6,866 nt of DNA. Origin: Synergistaceae bacterium. GTDB lineage: Bacteria > Synergistota > Synergistia > Synergistales > Aminobacteriaceae. The stretch is from the NCBI GenBank assembly GCA_017448375.1, contig JAFSLR010000410.1:1-6866 (forward strand), written 5' to 3'. The stretch's first letter is position 1. Each line of letters starts with the position of its first letter. A program made the position numbers and the translations under genes. Below the pieces are notes generated by a model, which did no database searches, was not told the DNA's origin, and saw only the letters and a program-made list of their open reading frames with translations. Of the stretch, positions 1 through 5,950 are shown piece by piece.

Positions 1-1185
1 AATCTCGCGGTAATTCGTGTATCCCGGCGCAAAGCTCGCTCTCTGCCTGAAGGAAATATATCCCAGCCTGCTGCCGTAAGACGAAGGAGTTATGCCTCTT
101 ATTCTTACGTTCGTACTCAATGAGCCTGCCGAAGGTATGGACTGTTCCGTTGAGGGATTAAGGTTGAAGGTGTAATCGCTGTCGAAATCAGAGAATGTTA
201 TGGACTCGTTGATGTTGCGAAGCTCGCATATGAACATGTCGCCGGCCGTGTCAGTCTCGATTGTGTAGGTCAGAGTCCCCGAAGCGTTATAGACTTTGTC
301 ATGACTCGCGTTCACAGTGTAGGCTAAAACGTCGGCTGAAGTGTATATTGCATCGCCCGAAACTTTGTACATAACTTTTCCGGAAGTGTTTCGGAGCTGA
401 ACATGAGTCGCAATAACTGTAGTCTTGTCGGCTGAATAGTCATTCGAAACAACGAACTTGTAAGCCTTCTCGTATTTCCCTGTGCTGTTGACTCTTGCGT
501 AAAGGTCAGGTGAGCTGTAAATGTAGGCTATAGGCTCTGCGGTCGGGTAAGTCTCGTTGCGCCAGTCGTAACCCTGAAGCCACCATTTTGTTGTTGTCCT
601 CGTTGAACCCGTAGTACTGAATCCCCACCAGAACGGGAAATGACGCGCGTAAGGATTCCCGAAGTCAATGTTAAATTCTCCCTGACCGTTAGTGATTACG
701 AGACATAGACTCTCTACGGGGTCGGGGTAAGTGTCATAGACTTCACGGTTAATATAACGTCTCCATGCTGATGCGTAAGGCTGTGGCTCTTCGGCGAAAA
801 CGAAATTGAAACCGTCAATCAAATCACCCACAACCGAGAACGTAATATCAGGAATTTCACCGCCCGTAGTCCTCCTGTAAATGCCGGGGTTGTACTCGTC
901 ATTTGTCGTGTTGTAGATTGCGTTCCTTATGCCGTAGTAGTAATTCTCGTAGACAGTTGCGAACCATTGAGGCCCTGCGACCTGTTCTCTGCGGTTAGCT
1001 CCCGTAACATCACGAAGCTGATAGAAGAAGTTGTAATCCGAGTAGCCGTAACGCCCGTAAACTTGCGCCTCATAATCGGGGCTTGTGTACCAGAAGTGCA
1101 GGTTGAAGGGGTCATATTCCGCGCCCCAAGAGACTCCGCACATGACTGCCAGCAGAAATATTCCCGCTGTAAAACGTTTGAACAT
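1..1185 (-). CDS. Tyr/Trp-rich secreted protein of unknown function (C-terminus beyond window)
   Basis: The frame is open from an ATG at 1183-1185 to the window edge, giving 395 residues with no stop, so the gene is 3'-truncated by the window. An AGGAGG ribosome binding site at 1195-1200 lies 9 bases before the ATG. Residues 1-21 form a clear signal peptide: positive start (MFKR), hydrophobic core (residues 6-18), and a likely cleavage near SWG-AE (residues 19-23). The only Cys near the core (C16) follows Met, so a lipobox is not supported. The mature part is very rich in Tyr, Trp, Phe, Asn and Thr, with the run YENYYYGIRNAIYN near residue 79, and reads as beta-strand-rich extracellular or envelope sequence. 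I do not recognise the family. It directly follows nnrE, with its ribosome binding site touching the nnrE stop codon, so the two are probably co-translated. Coding status is well supported; function is unknown. Confidence 0.85.
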   Translation of the reverse strand, partial: MFKRFTAGIFLLAVMCGVSWGAEYDPFNLHFWYTSPDYEAQVYGRYGYSDYNFFYQLRDVTGANRREQVAGPQWFATVYENYYYGIRNAIYNTTNDEYNPGIYRRTTGGEIPDITFSVVGDLIDGFNFVFAEEPQPYASAWRRYINREVYDTYPDPVESLCLVITNGQGEFNIDFGNPYARHFPFWWGFSTTGSTRTTTKWWLQGYDWRNETYPTAEPIAYIYSSPDLYARVNSTGKYEKAYKFVVSNDYSADKTTVIATHVQLRNTSGKVMYKVSGDAIYTSADVLAYTVNASHDKVYNASGTLTYTIETDTAGDMFICELRNINESITFSDFDSDYTFNLNPSTEQSIPSAGSLSTNVRIRGITPSSYGSRLGYISFRQRASFAPGYTNYREI

Positions 1186-1194
1186 AAAATGAAT

Positions 1195-1202
1195 CCTCCT
1201 TA
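1195..1202 (-). promoter_or_regulatory. Stop codon/ribosome binding site overlap (TAAGGAGG)
   Basis: On the minus strand the TAA stop of nnrE (1200-1202) shares its last A with the AGGAGG of the secreted-protein gene (1195-1200), giving TAAGGAGG. A ribosome terminating on nnrE therefore sits on the next gene's initiation site. This supports translational coupling and a shared transcript. Confidence 0.75.
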
Positions 1203-1916
1203 ATTTGGTATGCCTATATATGATACTGTAACATCTCCCCCGAACTGCGGGGAAATGTCTAATCCCTTCTTCATGCGGTGGAACGTAACAGTCCTTGCAG
1301 CCTTAACCGCGACTCCGAGTTCCTCGCCGGTGTCGCAGTCGAGTCCCGAAGGAATATCAACCGCAACGATATGTGAAGAAAGACTATTCATGGCCTCTAC
1401 AGCCCGCCGGAAAATTCCTTCAAGCGGACGGTTGAGTCCAGTCCCGAAAATAGCGTCAATACATGCTTCACAGCCTTTGAGCGCGCTCTCGAACTCCGAA
1501 AAGTTATCGTCATTAACGGTGTTAAGGACTTCGGGAGCTAGACGGCTCATGATTTTGAGATTGGTCTGGAAGTCTGCGCTGCCTTTCTTGGGGTCTCCGA
1601 GAATGTAGACTCTAACGTCCTTTCCCATAATGCACAAGTGGCGGGCGATAGCGAGTCCGTCTCCGCCGTTTGAACCGGGCGAGCATACAACCGCGAATAT
1701 TGCGTACTCCTTCACCTCGCGGACAACAGCAAGTGCGGCGTTCTCCATAAGCAGTATGCTTGGGATCCCGAATGTCTCGATTGCGCGTCTGTCAGCGTCT
1801 CTTGCCTGCTGTCGTGAGAATGCTTCGGGTGAATTTACGCCGACATAGACGACTTCCCTGTGAAATTCGTCCGGGTCATAAAAGTATTCCAGTTCGTTAT
1901 CGTATTCTGGGGGCAA
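1200..1916 (-). CDS. nnrE: NAD(P)H-hydrate epimerase (YjeF N-terminal domain, stand-alone)
   Basis: The 238-residue product carries the YjeF_N signatures in order: QARDADRRAIE (36-47), MENAA (57-61), the nucleotide-binding loop GSNGGDGL (81-88), DAIFGTGLNRPLEG (154-167) and VDIPSGLDCDTG (186-197), then HRMKKGL (213-219) and the closing IGIPN. D187 matches the family's catalytic aspartate. The known reaction is epimerisation of (R)- to (S)-NAD(P)HX, the first step in repairing hydrated nicotinamide cofactors; the enzyme is cytosolic. Many bacteria fuse this domain to the ADP/ATP-dependent dehydratase NnrD. Here the protein stops after the epimerase and no dehydratase is in the window. Translation starts at TTG (1914-1916), behind GGAGGAGAG about 8 bases upstream; no ATG or GTG lies between it and the conserved core. 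This leaves an acidic extension of about 28 residues rich in Asp, Glu and Tyr before the domain, which is unusual. Confidence 0.9.
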   Translation of the reverse strand: MPPEYDNELEYFYDPDEFHREVVYVGVNSPEAFSRQQARDADRRAIETFGIPSILLMENAALAVVREVKEYAIFAVVCSPGSNGGDGLAIARHLCIMGKDVRVYILGDPKKGSADFQTNLKIMSRLAPEVLNTVNDDNFSEFESALKGCEACIDAIFGTGLNRPLEGIFRRAVEAMNSLSSHIVAVDIPSGLDCDTGEELGVAVKAARTVTFHRMKKGLDISPQFGGDVTVSYIGIPN

Positions 1917-1957
1917 ATGAATCTCTCCTCCGTCAAAAAATTTTTAGTGATTACAAT

Positions 1958-1987
1958 ATTATATTACTACCATGAAAAGAATGGAGA
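1958..1987 (-). promoter_or_regulatory. Possible promoter for nnrE and the secreted-protein gene
   Basis: A perfect TATAAT lies on the minus strand at 1958-1963, in an AT-rich stretch about 40 bases upstream of the nnrE start. The best -35 candidate, TCTCCA 18 bases upstream, matches TTGACA at only three positions, so the call rests on the -10 box and its placement in the 151-base gap after the DUF501 gene. I find no convincing hairpin plus T-run in this gap, so read-through from the upstream cluster is also possible. Confidence 0.4.
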
Positions 1988-2067
1988 ATGGATAATGTAC
2001 GATGTAAGTTAGTGTTGTTTCTGAAACTATCTGGGCGGACTTTGCATAAATATTAACCTGTCATTAT

Positions 2068-2589
2068 TTAACCCTTATCGCACAAACACGAATCACATTC
2101 ACCATACAACCCCTTAGATTTGAGCCATTCCCCAGCCGGATGAAACCCCAACCCGATGAATGATGCCGTCTGCAAGTGCAAGCACTTCACGTTCACGCCC
2201 TCACCGACTCTAATCCCCCCAACGCCGCCCCTCATAACGTCCCGGAATATTCTCCCTCTGTAACGCCTCATAAAGTCATTCATTCTTTCCCCGCCGAGTC
2301 CCAGCCGTATCACCTGATGAATGATGTTGTACTTTCTCCATTCGTGGACGAGATTATGAGACACGATATACTCTTCAAGCTCACGGACTCCCCCTGCACT
2401 TTCAATTTTCCCCGCAAGCCTCACGAGATACGGACACTTCAGCCAGAAACTTGTCGGGAAAATCTTTCTCCCCCATGGCCGGCAAACCTGAACTTGAACA
2501 TGGCCGAAGCTGCAATATTTTTCCCTTTCAACAAAAACGGGAGATGCCCTCAAGCACCCCCCGCAATTTTCACGCGCTCTAATATTCAC
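2068..2589 (-). CDS. DUF501 domain-containing protein
   Basis: The 173-residue product matches the DUF501 pattern. It has an N-terminal Cys-containing segment (ENCGGC at 7-12, YCSFG at 25-29), the hallmark IFPTSFWLKCP (43-53) followed by LAGKIESAGGV (58-68), then GGVGGIR (121-127) and VKCLHLQTASFIGLGFHPAG (134-153), the counterpart of the family's KCLHxHxA...GxNPxG segment. It ends in a Cys cluster, CDSCLC (165-170), which might bind metal; that is inference. The biochemical role of DUF501 is not known. Family members in other bacteria often lie near ftsB/divIC-type division genes. The start is GTG at 2587-2589 with AGGA about 9 bases upstream, inside the end of the S1 gene, overlapping it by 11 bases. 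This points to translational coupling and a link to the RNA-binding protein before it. It appears to be the last gene of the cluster. Confidence 0.85.
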   Translation of the reverse strand: MNIRARENCGGCLRASPVFVEREKYCSFGHVQVQVCRPWGRKIFPTSFWLKCPYLVRLAGKIESAGGVRELEEYIVSHNLVHEWRKYNIIHQVIRLGLGGERMNDFMRRYRGRIFRDVMRGGVGGIRVGEGVNVKCLHLQTASFIGLGFHPAGEWLKSKGLYGECDSCLCDKG

Positions 2590-3160
2590 GGCTGTTATTC
2601 CTGCGTCTAGGTGATGAACGTCCTGCCCTCGCTGAGTTCCTTGTGTTGAGGTCAGTTATTTTCGCCTCGCTCGTCTTCAGGAATGATGCCATCTTTTTCT
2701 CGAAACTGTCTGCTTCTTCGGGATTTGCCTCGCGGTATTCCGTTTGCATTTCGTGAAAATCCCGTGTCCCTCTCATATCTCGCGGTGCTGATCGAGTTTC
2801 GCGCGTTACTGTCCTGTATTCTTTGGGCGGTCTTCCGTTCGTGTCCTGCGGAGGCGCGAATCTTCTCGGCGGCCTTGAAGGTCTTTCGGGAGGCTCCTGC
2901 GTCTGCTTCAATGACAAGTCTATTCTGCCCTTCTCATCTATTTTGATGACTTTTGCTTTTACGCTGTCAGAAATTTTCAGGACAGTATTCACGTCTTTCA
3001 CGAACGAATACGAGAGCTCGGAAATGTGTATCATTCCTTTTCTGCCCGTCTTCGCTATTCTCACGAAAGCCCCGTAAGGCATTATCTGTTCTACGGTGCA
3101 ATCAACGATTTCTCCGACTTCAACTCCGGCTGATGTTACTGTGCTATTAGCCTCGGCCAT
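2579..3160 (-). CDS. S1 RNA-binding domain protein (YabR/GSP13-like)
   Basis: The 193-residue product has one S1/OB-fold domain at about residues 14-86: VGEIVDCTVEQIMPYGAFVRI, GRKGMIHISELS, then VKAKVIKIDEKGRIDLSLKQ. It continues into an Arg/Pro-rich, low-complexity linker (about 87-145). A conserved-looking tail, SFEKKMASFLKTSEAKITDL (152-171), resembles the C-terminal FEDKLxxFLKxSEERLxDL motif of Firmicutes YabR-type proteins, and the protein ends in a basic Arg/Ser-rich tail. Such proteins bind RNA and associate with ribosomes; the specific role here is inferred only from the family. The start is the ATG at 3158-3160: an in-frame TAA lies 9 bases upstream, so no earlier start is possible, and GGGGAG precedes it by about 12 bases. 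The gene follows the 195-residue unknown by 33 bases and overlaps the DUF501 gene. Confidence 0.88.
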   Translation of the reverse strand: MAEANSTVTSAGVEVGEIVDCTVEQIMPYGAFVRIAKTGRKGMIHISELSYSFVKDVNTVLKISDSVKAKVIKIDEKGRIDLSLKQTQEPPERPSRPPRRFAPPQDTNGRPPKEYRTVTRETRSAPRDMRGTRDFHEMQTEYREANPEEADSFEKKMASFLKTSEAKITDLNTRNSARAGRSSPRRRNNSREY

Positions 3161-3193
3161 GTGAAACTCTTACTCCCCTAAATATAGATTTTG

Positions 3194-3781
3194 TTACTCC
3201 CAGCGATATTCAAGTTTGCCCCCAAGCCCAAGACGGCGGATTAAATATACGTGTTTTACATTGAGCTTACGGCTTCCCGGTTTATACCAGACTAGCAAAG
3301 TCCCCCGCTGTTTGTTCAAAGCTAATTTTAACACGCCGCCTTCAACTATTGGCCCGTAACATGCAAGTACAGCCTCACCCTTCACTGAGTCGGGGCGTTT
3401 CTTCATGCTGCGTAAAATATTCGGCAATTCTACCGGGACTGCCTGAGCCTGTTTGAGCATTCTTTGTACTGCCGGTTTCCTCGCTAATTTCATGCGATGA
3501 GTCTTAACGTCTTCTTTCACGTAGCGTTTTATTCGGTAACTGTTAGCTGTTACTTTTCTCCCTGAAAGTTTCACATTAACGGCTCTTGCTTTGAGTTTCT
3601 CTGTTATCTCTGCGACATCATAAGGCCGTGAAACTGTGCAGGAAATTTCCGGCTTAATGCTCACGGTTTCGACACGCTTAATCATGCTTACGGTTTCGGG
3701 ACGCTCAATGCTGAAATCATCTATCCTGTATGCGTCAACATGCCTCGAAATATGACGCGCAAGGAAATCACGCAGCCCCAC
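3194..3781 (-). CDS. Hypothetical basic protein, 195 residues
   Basis: I do not recognise this family. The product is strongly basic (many Lys and Arg), has no signal peptide or membrane segment, and is probably cytosolic. Visible features are a near-duplicate pair ETVSMIKR/ETVSIKPE at residues 29-45, a Lys/Arg-rich middle (about 65-110) and a more hydrophobic C-terminal half (about 137-195) with GEAVLACYGPIVEGG and LLVWYKPGSRKLNVKHVYLIRRLGLGG split across it. The GTG start at 3779-3781 abuts the TAA stop of the preceding gene with no gap, and CAGGAG lies 8 bases upstream inside that gene, so the pair is translationally coupled. It stands just before an S1 protein and a DUF501 protein. Its charge would suit nucleic-acid or ribosome contact, but that is speculation. 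Coding status is supported by length, start site and operon fit. Confidence 0.75.
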   Translation of the reverse strand: MGLRDFLARHISRHVDAYRIDDFSIERPETVSMIKRVETVSIKPEISCTVSRPYDVAEITEKLKARAVNVKLSGRKVTANSYRIKRYVKEDVKTHRMKLARKPAVQRMLKQAQAVPVELPNILRSMKKRPDSVKGEAVLACYGPIVEGGVLKLALNKQRGTLLVWYKPGSRKLNVKHVYLIRRLGLGGKLEYRWE

Positions 3782-4330
3782 TTAACGCACTCCTGACGCG
3801 AGAAAATTCAATGCCTTCTCGACTCTCGCAAAAGGCTCAAGAATATTCATTGTCTCTGCCGACTCAGTGAGTATTGCTGCTGTCTGCTGAACTTCTTCCG
3901 GCCTTATCCCCGCTGGAAATTCCGCCCTGAACGGTGCGCCGTTAGTGTTCGCCTGAATGAGGAAGACTCCCGGGTCTGCTGTCGTCTCAATATGTCCGGC
4001 TGCGTCTAACGGTACGTGCGGGGACTCTTCGAGGAGTACGGATTTAATTCGGCTGTTCACTCTCAGTGGTGCGAGAATGTCGGGGTCATTGCATATCCAT
4101 AACTGCGGGTCAGTCTCTACAGCGTCAAGGAGACTCTCAAGGACGAGTTTTTCCTTTGCATATTTCCCGAAAGACTCTCCGTATAAGATTCTCGAAAGCT
4201 GGTCGGGTCTCAACGGCTCAGTTCTCACAAAGTCAACAGGAAATCCCTTAGCGTCAGTAATCAGTGCTGCCCCGCGTATGAGTGCGTCAGAACCGTCAAT
4301 GATAATATATCCGAGTGTGCTGTTTGCCAT
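3782..4330 (-). CDS. Conserved-looking hypothetical protein, 182 residues
   Basis: The family is not recognised with confidence. The product starts with a beta-strand-like segment GYIIIDGSDALIRGAALI (7-24), then DAKGFPVDFVRTEPLRPDQL (26-45), SRILYGESFGKYAKEKLVLESLL (46-68), a probable strand/loop PQLWICNDPDIL (74-85), and an acidic, Ala-rich C-terminal half. The alternating strand and helix pattern suggests a compact alpha/beta cytosolic protein; there is no signal peptide or membrane segment. The start is the ATG at 4328-4330 with a strong AAGGAG (4339-4344) 8 bases upstream. The site begins right after the stop of the aspartate kinase C-terminal frame (14-base gap). The next gene starts immediately after its TAA. 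It therefore sits in the middle of the leftward operon, coupled to the basic 195-residue protein. Confidence 0.75.
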   Translation of the reverse strand: MANSTLGYIIIDGSDALIRGAALITDAKGFPVDFVRTEPLRPDQLSRILYGESFGKYAKEKLVLESLLDAVETDPQLWICNDPDILAPLRVNSRIKSVLLEESPHVPLDAAGHIETTADPGVFLIQANTNGAPFRAEFPAGIRPEEVQQTAAILTESAETMNILEPFARVEKALNFLASGVR

Positions 4331-4344
4331 TAAATTATCTCCTT

Positions 4345-4671
4345 CTAGCTGAGAATCAATGCCCCGTAAAGAGCTTTCACCGTTGCTTCGTAATCGTCAT
4401 CATAGACTCCGATTATGATATTCAAGTCATCGCTTCCCTGTTCAATCATTCTCACTTTTATGTCTGCGCTTGCTATTGCGTTGAACATTTTTGCGAAAAT
4501 TCCTTTTACCGTCCTCATTCCTTTACCCACAACTGTAATGAGCGACAAGTTTTTCTCAATGATAATTTTTTCGGGCTTTATTGCTTCATTGAGGGCGGCT
4601 ATTATTTCGGCGCGTTTGAGGTCGAAAAGGGGATTTTTCACGACGATTGAGAATTTGTATATGCCTGACAT
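4345..4671 (-). CDS. Aspartate kinase C-terminal ACT segment (separated from the catalytic part by a frameshift)
   Basis: The 108 residues from the first ATG (4669-4671) correspond to the C-terminal regulatory region of clostridial-type aspartate kinases: the end of the first ACT unit (YKFSIVVKNP), then NLSLITVVGKGMRTVKGIFAK (41-61), ADIKVRMIEQGSDDLNIIIGV and ATVKALYGAL. In the family these ACT units bind lysine or threonine and mediate feedback control and dimerisation. This frame stays open upstream of the ATG to 4782 and encodes the missing first part of ACT unit 1 (HIEKFGLN, GIGTKVFGIFTERNISCEHY). A start at 4671 would cut this ACT unit in half, and no convincing ribosome binding site precedes it. 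It is therefore better read as the end of one 440-residue aspartate kinase (5666 to 4345) than as a separate gene. A separately translated regulatory subunit, as in Bacillus lysC, is less likely because the fragment is too short. Confidence 0.75.
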   Translation of the reverse strand: MSGIYKFSIVVKNPLFDLKRAEIIAALNEAIKPEKIIIEKNLSLITVVGKGMRTVKGIFAKMFNAIASADIKVRMIEQGSDDLNIIIGVYDDDYEATVKALYGALILS

Positions 4672-4766
4672 GTAATGTTCACAGGATATATTTCTCTCTG
4701 TGAATATCCCGAAAACTTTTGTCCCGATTCCTGTGAGGCGGTTGAGTCCGAATTTCTCGATATGGA

Positions 4767-4787
4767 TTATGCGGTAATTTCTTTTCC
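4767..4787 (-). other. Frameshift site in the aspartate kinase gene (GGA AAA G, A run 4782-4785)
   Basis: In the catalytic frame the minus strand reads GGA AAA GAA ATT ACC GCA TAA, giving AGKEITA and a stop. Adding one A to the run of four A (4782-4785) gives AGKRNYRIIHIEK, which matches the family pattern AGKK(G/D)FTVINIEK much better and runs on into the ACT frame. The joined product is 295 + 145 = 440 residues, the usual family length. The simplest reading is a one-base loss in a homopolymer, either real or a sequencing error. A -1 slip of tRNA-Lys on A_AAA_G could also restore the frame with full re-pairing, but I see no obvious enhancer such as a strong hairpin just downstream. Confidence 0.8.
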
Positions 4788-5666
4788 GGCGATACAGGCT
4801 GCGACATTGCGTTTTACTTCTGGGGGAAGCTCAGATGTTACTGATGTTCCGATGTCGTCAACGTCATTAATGTTGCGAATCTTCCATGGGATTCCGATGT
4901 CCTGCATGAGGAATATGACATCTTCGTGAATAACGTTAATCCCCATGTAAGTCAGCTGCTTGAGTTCCTCATAGGTGATATTTCTGATTACTGCGGGGTT
5001 TTCAACGATTGAGGGATCTGCGCTGAAAATTTTTGTTGTCTCCGACCATTTCTCGCAGAGTTCAGCATTAACGGCTCTTGCGACTATTGCAGCAGTAGTG
5101 TCTCCTCCTCCACGCGGAAAAAGTTTTATGGCATTCCCGCCCGTTGAACCGTAGAATCCGGGAATTACAGCACGCGGTGTTTCACTGAGGATTTTTGTTG
5201 CCGCCGCAAATGTCTTTTCGCGGTCTAAAGTTCCGTCCTTCCCGAAGAAAACGAAATCCGCAGCATCAATGAACTGCCAGCCGAGAAACTCAGCGAGAAT
5301 TTTAGCCATGATATATTCTCCGCGGCTGACAACGTAATCATTACCCTTCCCGAAAAAGAGATTTTTCTTCATCTGCATTATTTCGGAGTCAACGTCAAAC
5401 CCGACTCCTATTCCCCGAACTATCTCATTATATCTGTCGCGTATCTGTGTCAGCATTTCGTCAAAATTTTCGCGGTTAAGATAGCGTGAGTTCATGATGA
5501 ATAACATATCGGTCATCTTCATATCTTCATTGTGCCGTGTTCCAGGTGCTGAGACAATAACGTAACGGCGTTTCATGTCTGACATTATGATATGTGCTGT
5601 CTTCATTATCATATCGGGTGTGGAAAACGCAGCACTTCCGAACTTAGATACAATTACATCGCTCAT
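4767..5666 (-). CDS. Aspartate kinase, catalytic part (ends early at a frameshift)
   Basis: This matches the amino-acid kinase domain of clostridial-type aspartate kinases, which phosphorylate L-aspartate with ATP at the entry to the lysine/threonine/methionine pathway. From Met at 5664-5666, the landmarks are VSKFGSAAF (6-14; canonical KFGG(S/T)), VIVSAPGTR (36-44), VSRGEY (113-118), AVIPGFYGST (166-175), PRGGGDTTA (184-192), SADPSIV (215-221), YEELKQLTYMGINVIHED (232-249) and an ACT linker. I prefer this start to the TTG at 5690 and the ATG at 5675: AAAGGAG at 5678-5684 lies 11 bases before 5666, but overlaps or crowds the other two. The frame ends at TAA 4767-4769 (299 residues), before the regulatory region, which continues in the -1 frame. 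Several ATP-site residues differ from consensus (S for G at 11, G for S at 188, WSET for WTDV at 207-210, S for R at 219). It may be a diverged paralogue or a decaying gene. It is the first gene of the leftward operon. Confidence 0.85.
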   Translation of the reverse strand: MSDVIVSKFGSAAFSTPDMIMKTAHIIMSDMKRRYVIVSAPGTRHNEDMKMTDMLFIMNSRYLNRENFDEMLTQIRDRYNEIVRGIGVGFDVDSEIMQMKKNLFFGKGNDYVVSRGEYIMAKILAEFLGWQFIDAADFVFFGKDGTLDREKTFAAATKILSETPRAVIPGFYGSTGGNAIKLFPRGGGDTTAAIVARAVNAELCEKWSETTKIFSADPSIVENPAVIRNITYEELKQLTYMGINVIHEDVIFLMQDIGIPWKIRNINDVDDIGTSVTSELPPEVKRNVAACIAGKEITA

Positions 5667-5713
5667 AACGGCCATCACTCCTTTATACAAAATCTTCGGA
5701 AAATATTATTGTA

Positions 5714-5742
5714 ATTATAACTGTGAAAGCGTGAACTACCAA
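5714..5742 (-). promoter_or_regulatory. Sigma-70-type promoter for the aspartate kinase operon
   Basis: On the minus strand, TTGGTA (5737-5742) and a perfect TATAAT (5714-5719) are separated by 17 bases. The expected start near 5707 leaves a leader of about 40 bases before the aspartate kinase start, too short for a lysine riboswitch. The position at the head of the leftward cluster supports the call. Confidence 0.7.
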
Positions 5743-5921
5743 AGATTTTCAACGAGACTGTATTGAATCTGAGTTTCACGGATTACGTTCTTTCTGTGCT
5801 AACATAGCTTTCTACTGTCTGTCCGAACGCAGTGCCGGAAAGTACTGCGACTTTCATCAATACACTTTTACTGCCCTGTTTCGTGCCGGTATTCGTGATG
5901 CTTTCGTCAGTTAAAGAATCG
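5743..5921. other. Spacer between divergent promoters; possible gene remnant on minus strand
   Basis: The gap between the divergent genes is 316 bases (5667-5982), with one promoter at each end. The central part holds a minus-strand frame open from about 5954 to a TAA at 5783-5785 (about 56 codons) with no good start or ribosome binding site. It encodes Ser/Thr/Val-rich text including SLTDESITNTGT and LMKVAVLSGTAFGQT. A GTGCCGG heptamer occurs at 5832-5838 and 5883-5889, exactly 51 bases (17 codons) apart, and TTTC-TCA sequence follows each. It could be a decayed gene end or plain regulatory spacer. I see no RNA gene, terminator or riboswitch here. Confidence 0.35.
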
Positions 5922-5950
5922 TTGACAATCACTGAATGAGCATTTACAAT
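5922..5950 (+). promoter_or_regulatory. Strong sigma-70-type promoter for the SDR gene
   Basis: TTGACA (5922-5927), a 17-base spacer and TACAAT (5945-5950) match the consensus at 11 of 12 positions. The predicted start near 5957 gives a leader of about 26 bases holding an AAGGAG ribosome binding site (5971-5976), 6 bases before the ATG at 5983. No operator-like palindrome is obvious, so high constitutive expression is possible. Confidence 0.8.

Noticed and set aside
1138..1140. Lipobox for a lipoprotein signal in the secreted protein (C16)
   Set aside because: The residue before the Cys is Met, not Gly, Ala or Ser, and a normal signal peptidase I site follows.
1210..1975. Plus-strand open frames opposite nnrE
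   Set aside because: They are shadows of the nnrE reading frame; the minus strand has the full YjeF_N motif set.
2005..2045. Possible terminator hairpin (GTTTC-A-GAAAC) after the DUF501 gene
   Set aside because: The stem is 5 bases with a one-base loop and has no T-run, so it cannot form a credible intrinsic terminator.
2176..2610. 144-residue plus-strand open frame opposite the DUF501 gene
   Set aside because: It is antisense to a gene with clear DUF501 motifs and has no family features or ribosome binding site of its own.
4345..4671. Independent ACT-domain gene
   Set aside because: The frame continues upstream with missing ACT sequence to the frameshift, the ATG is inside the ACT unit and no ribosome binding site is present.
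4315..4929. Plus-strand open frames over the aspartate kinase 3' half
   Set aside because: They are antisense to recognisable kinase and ACT sequence and lack starts with ribosome binding sites.
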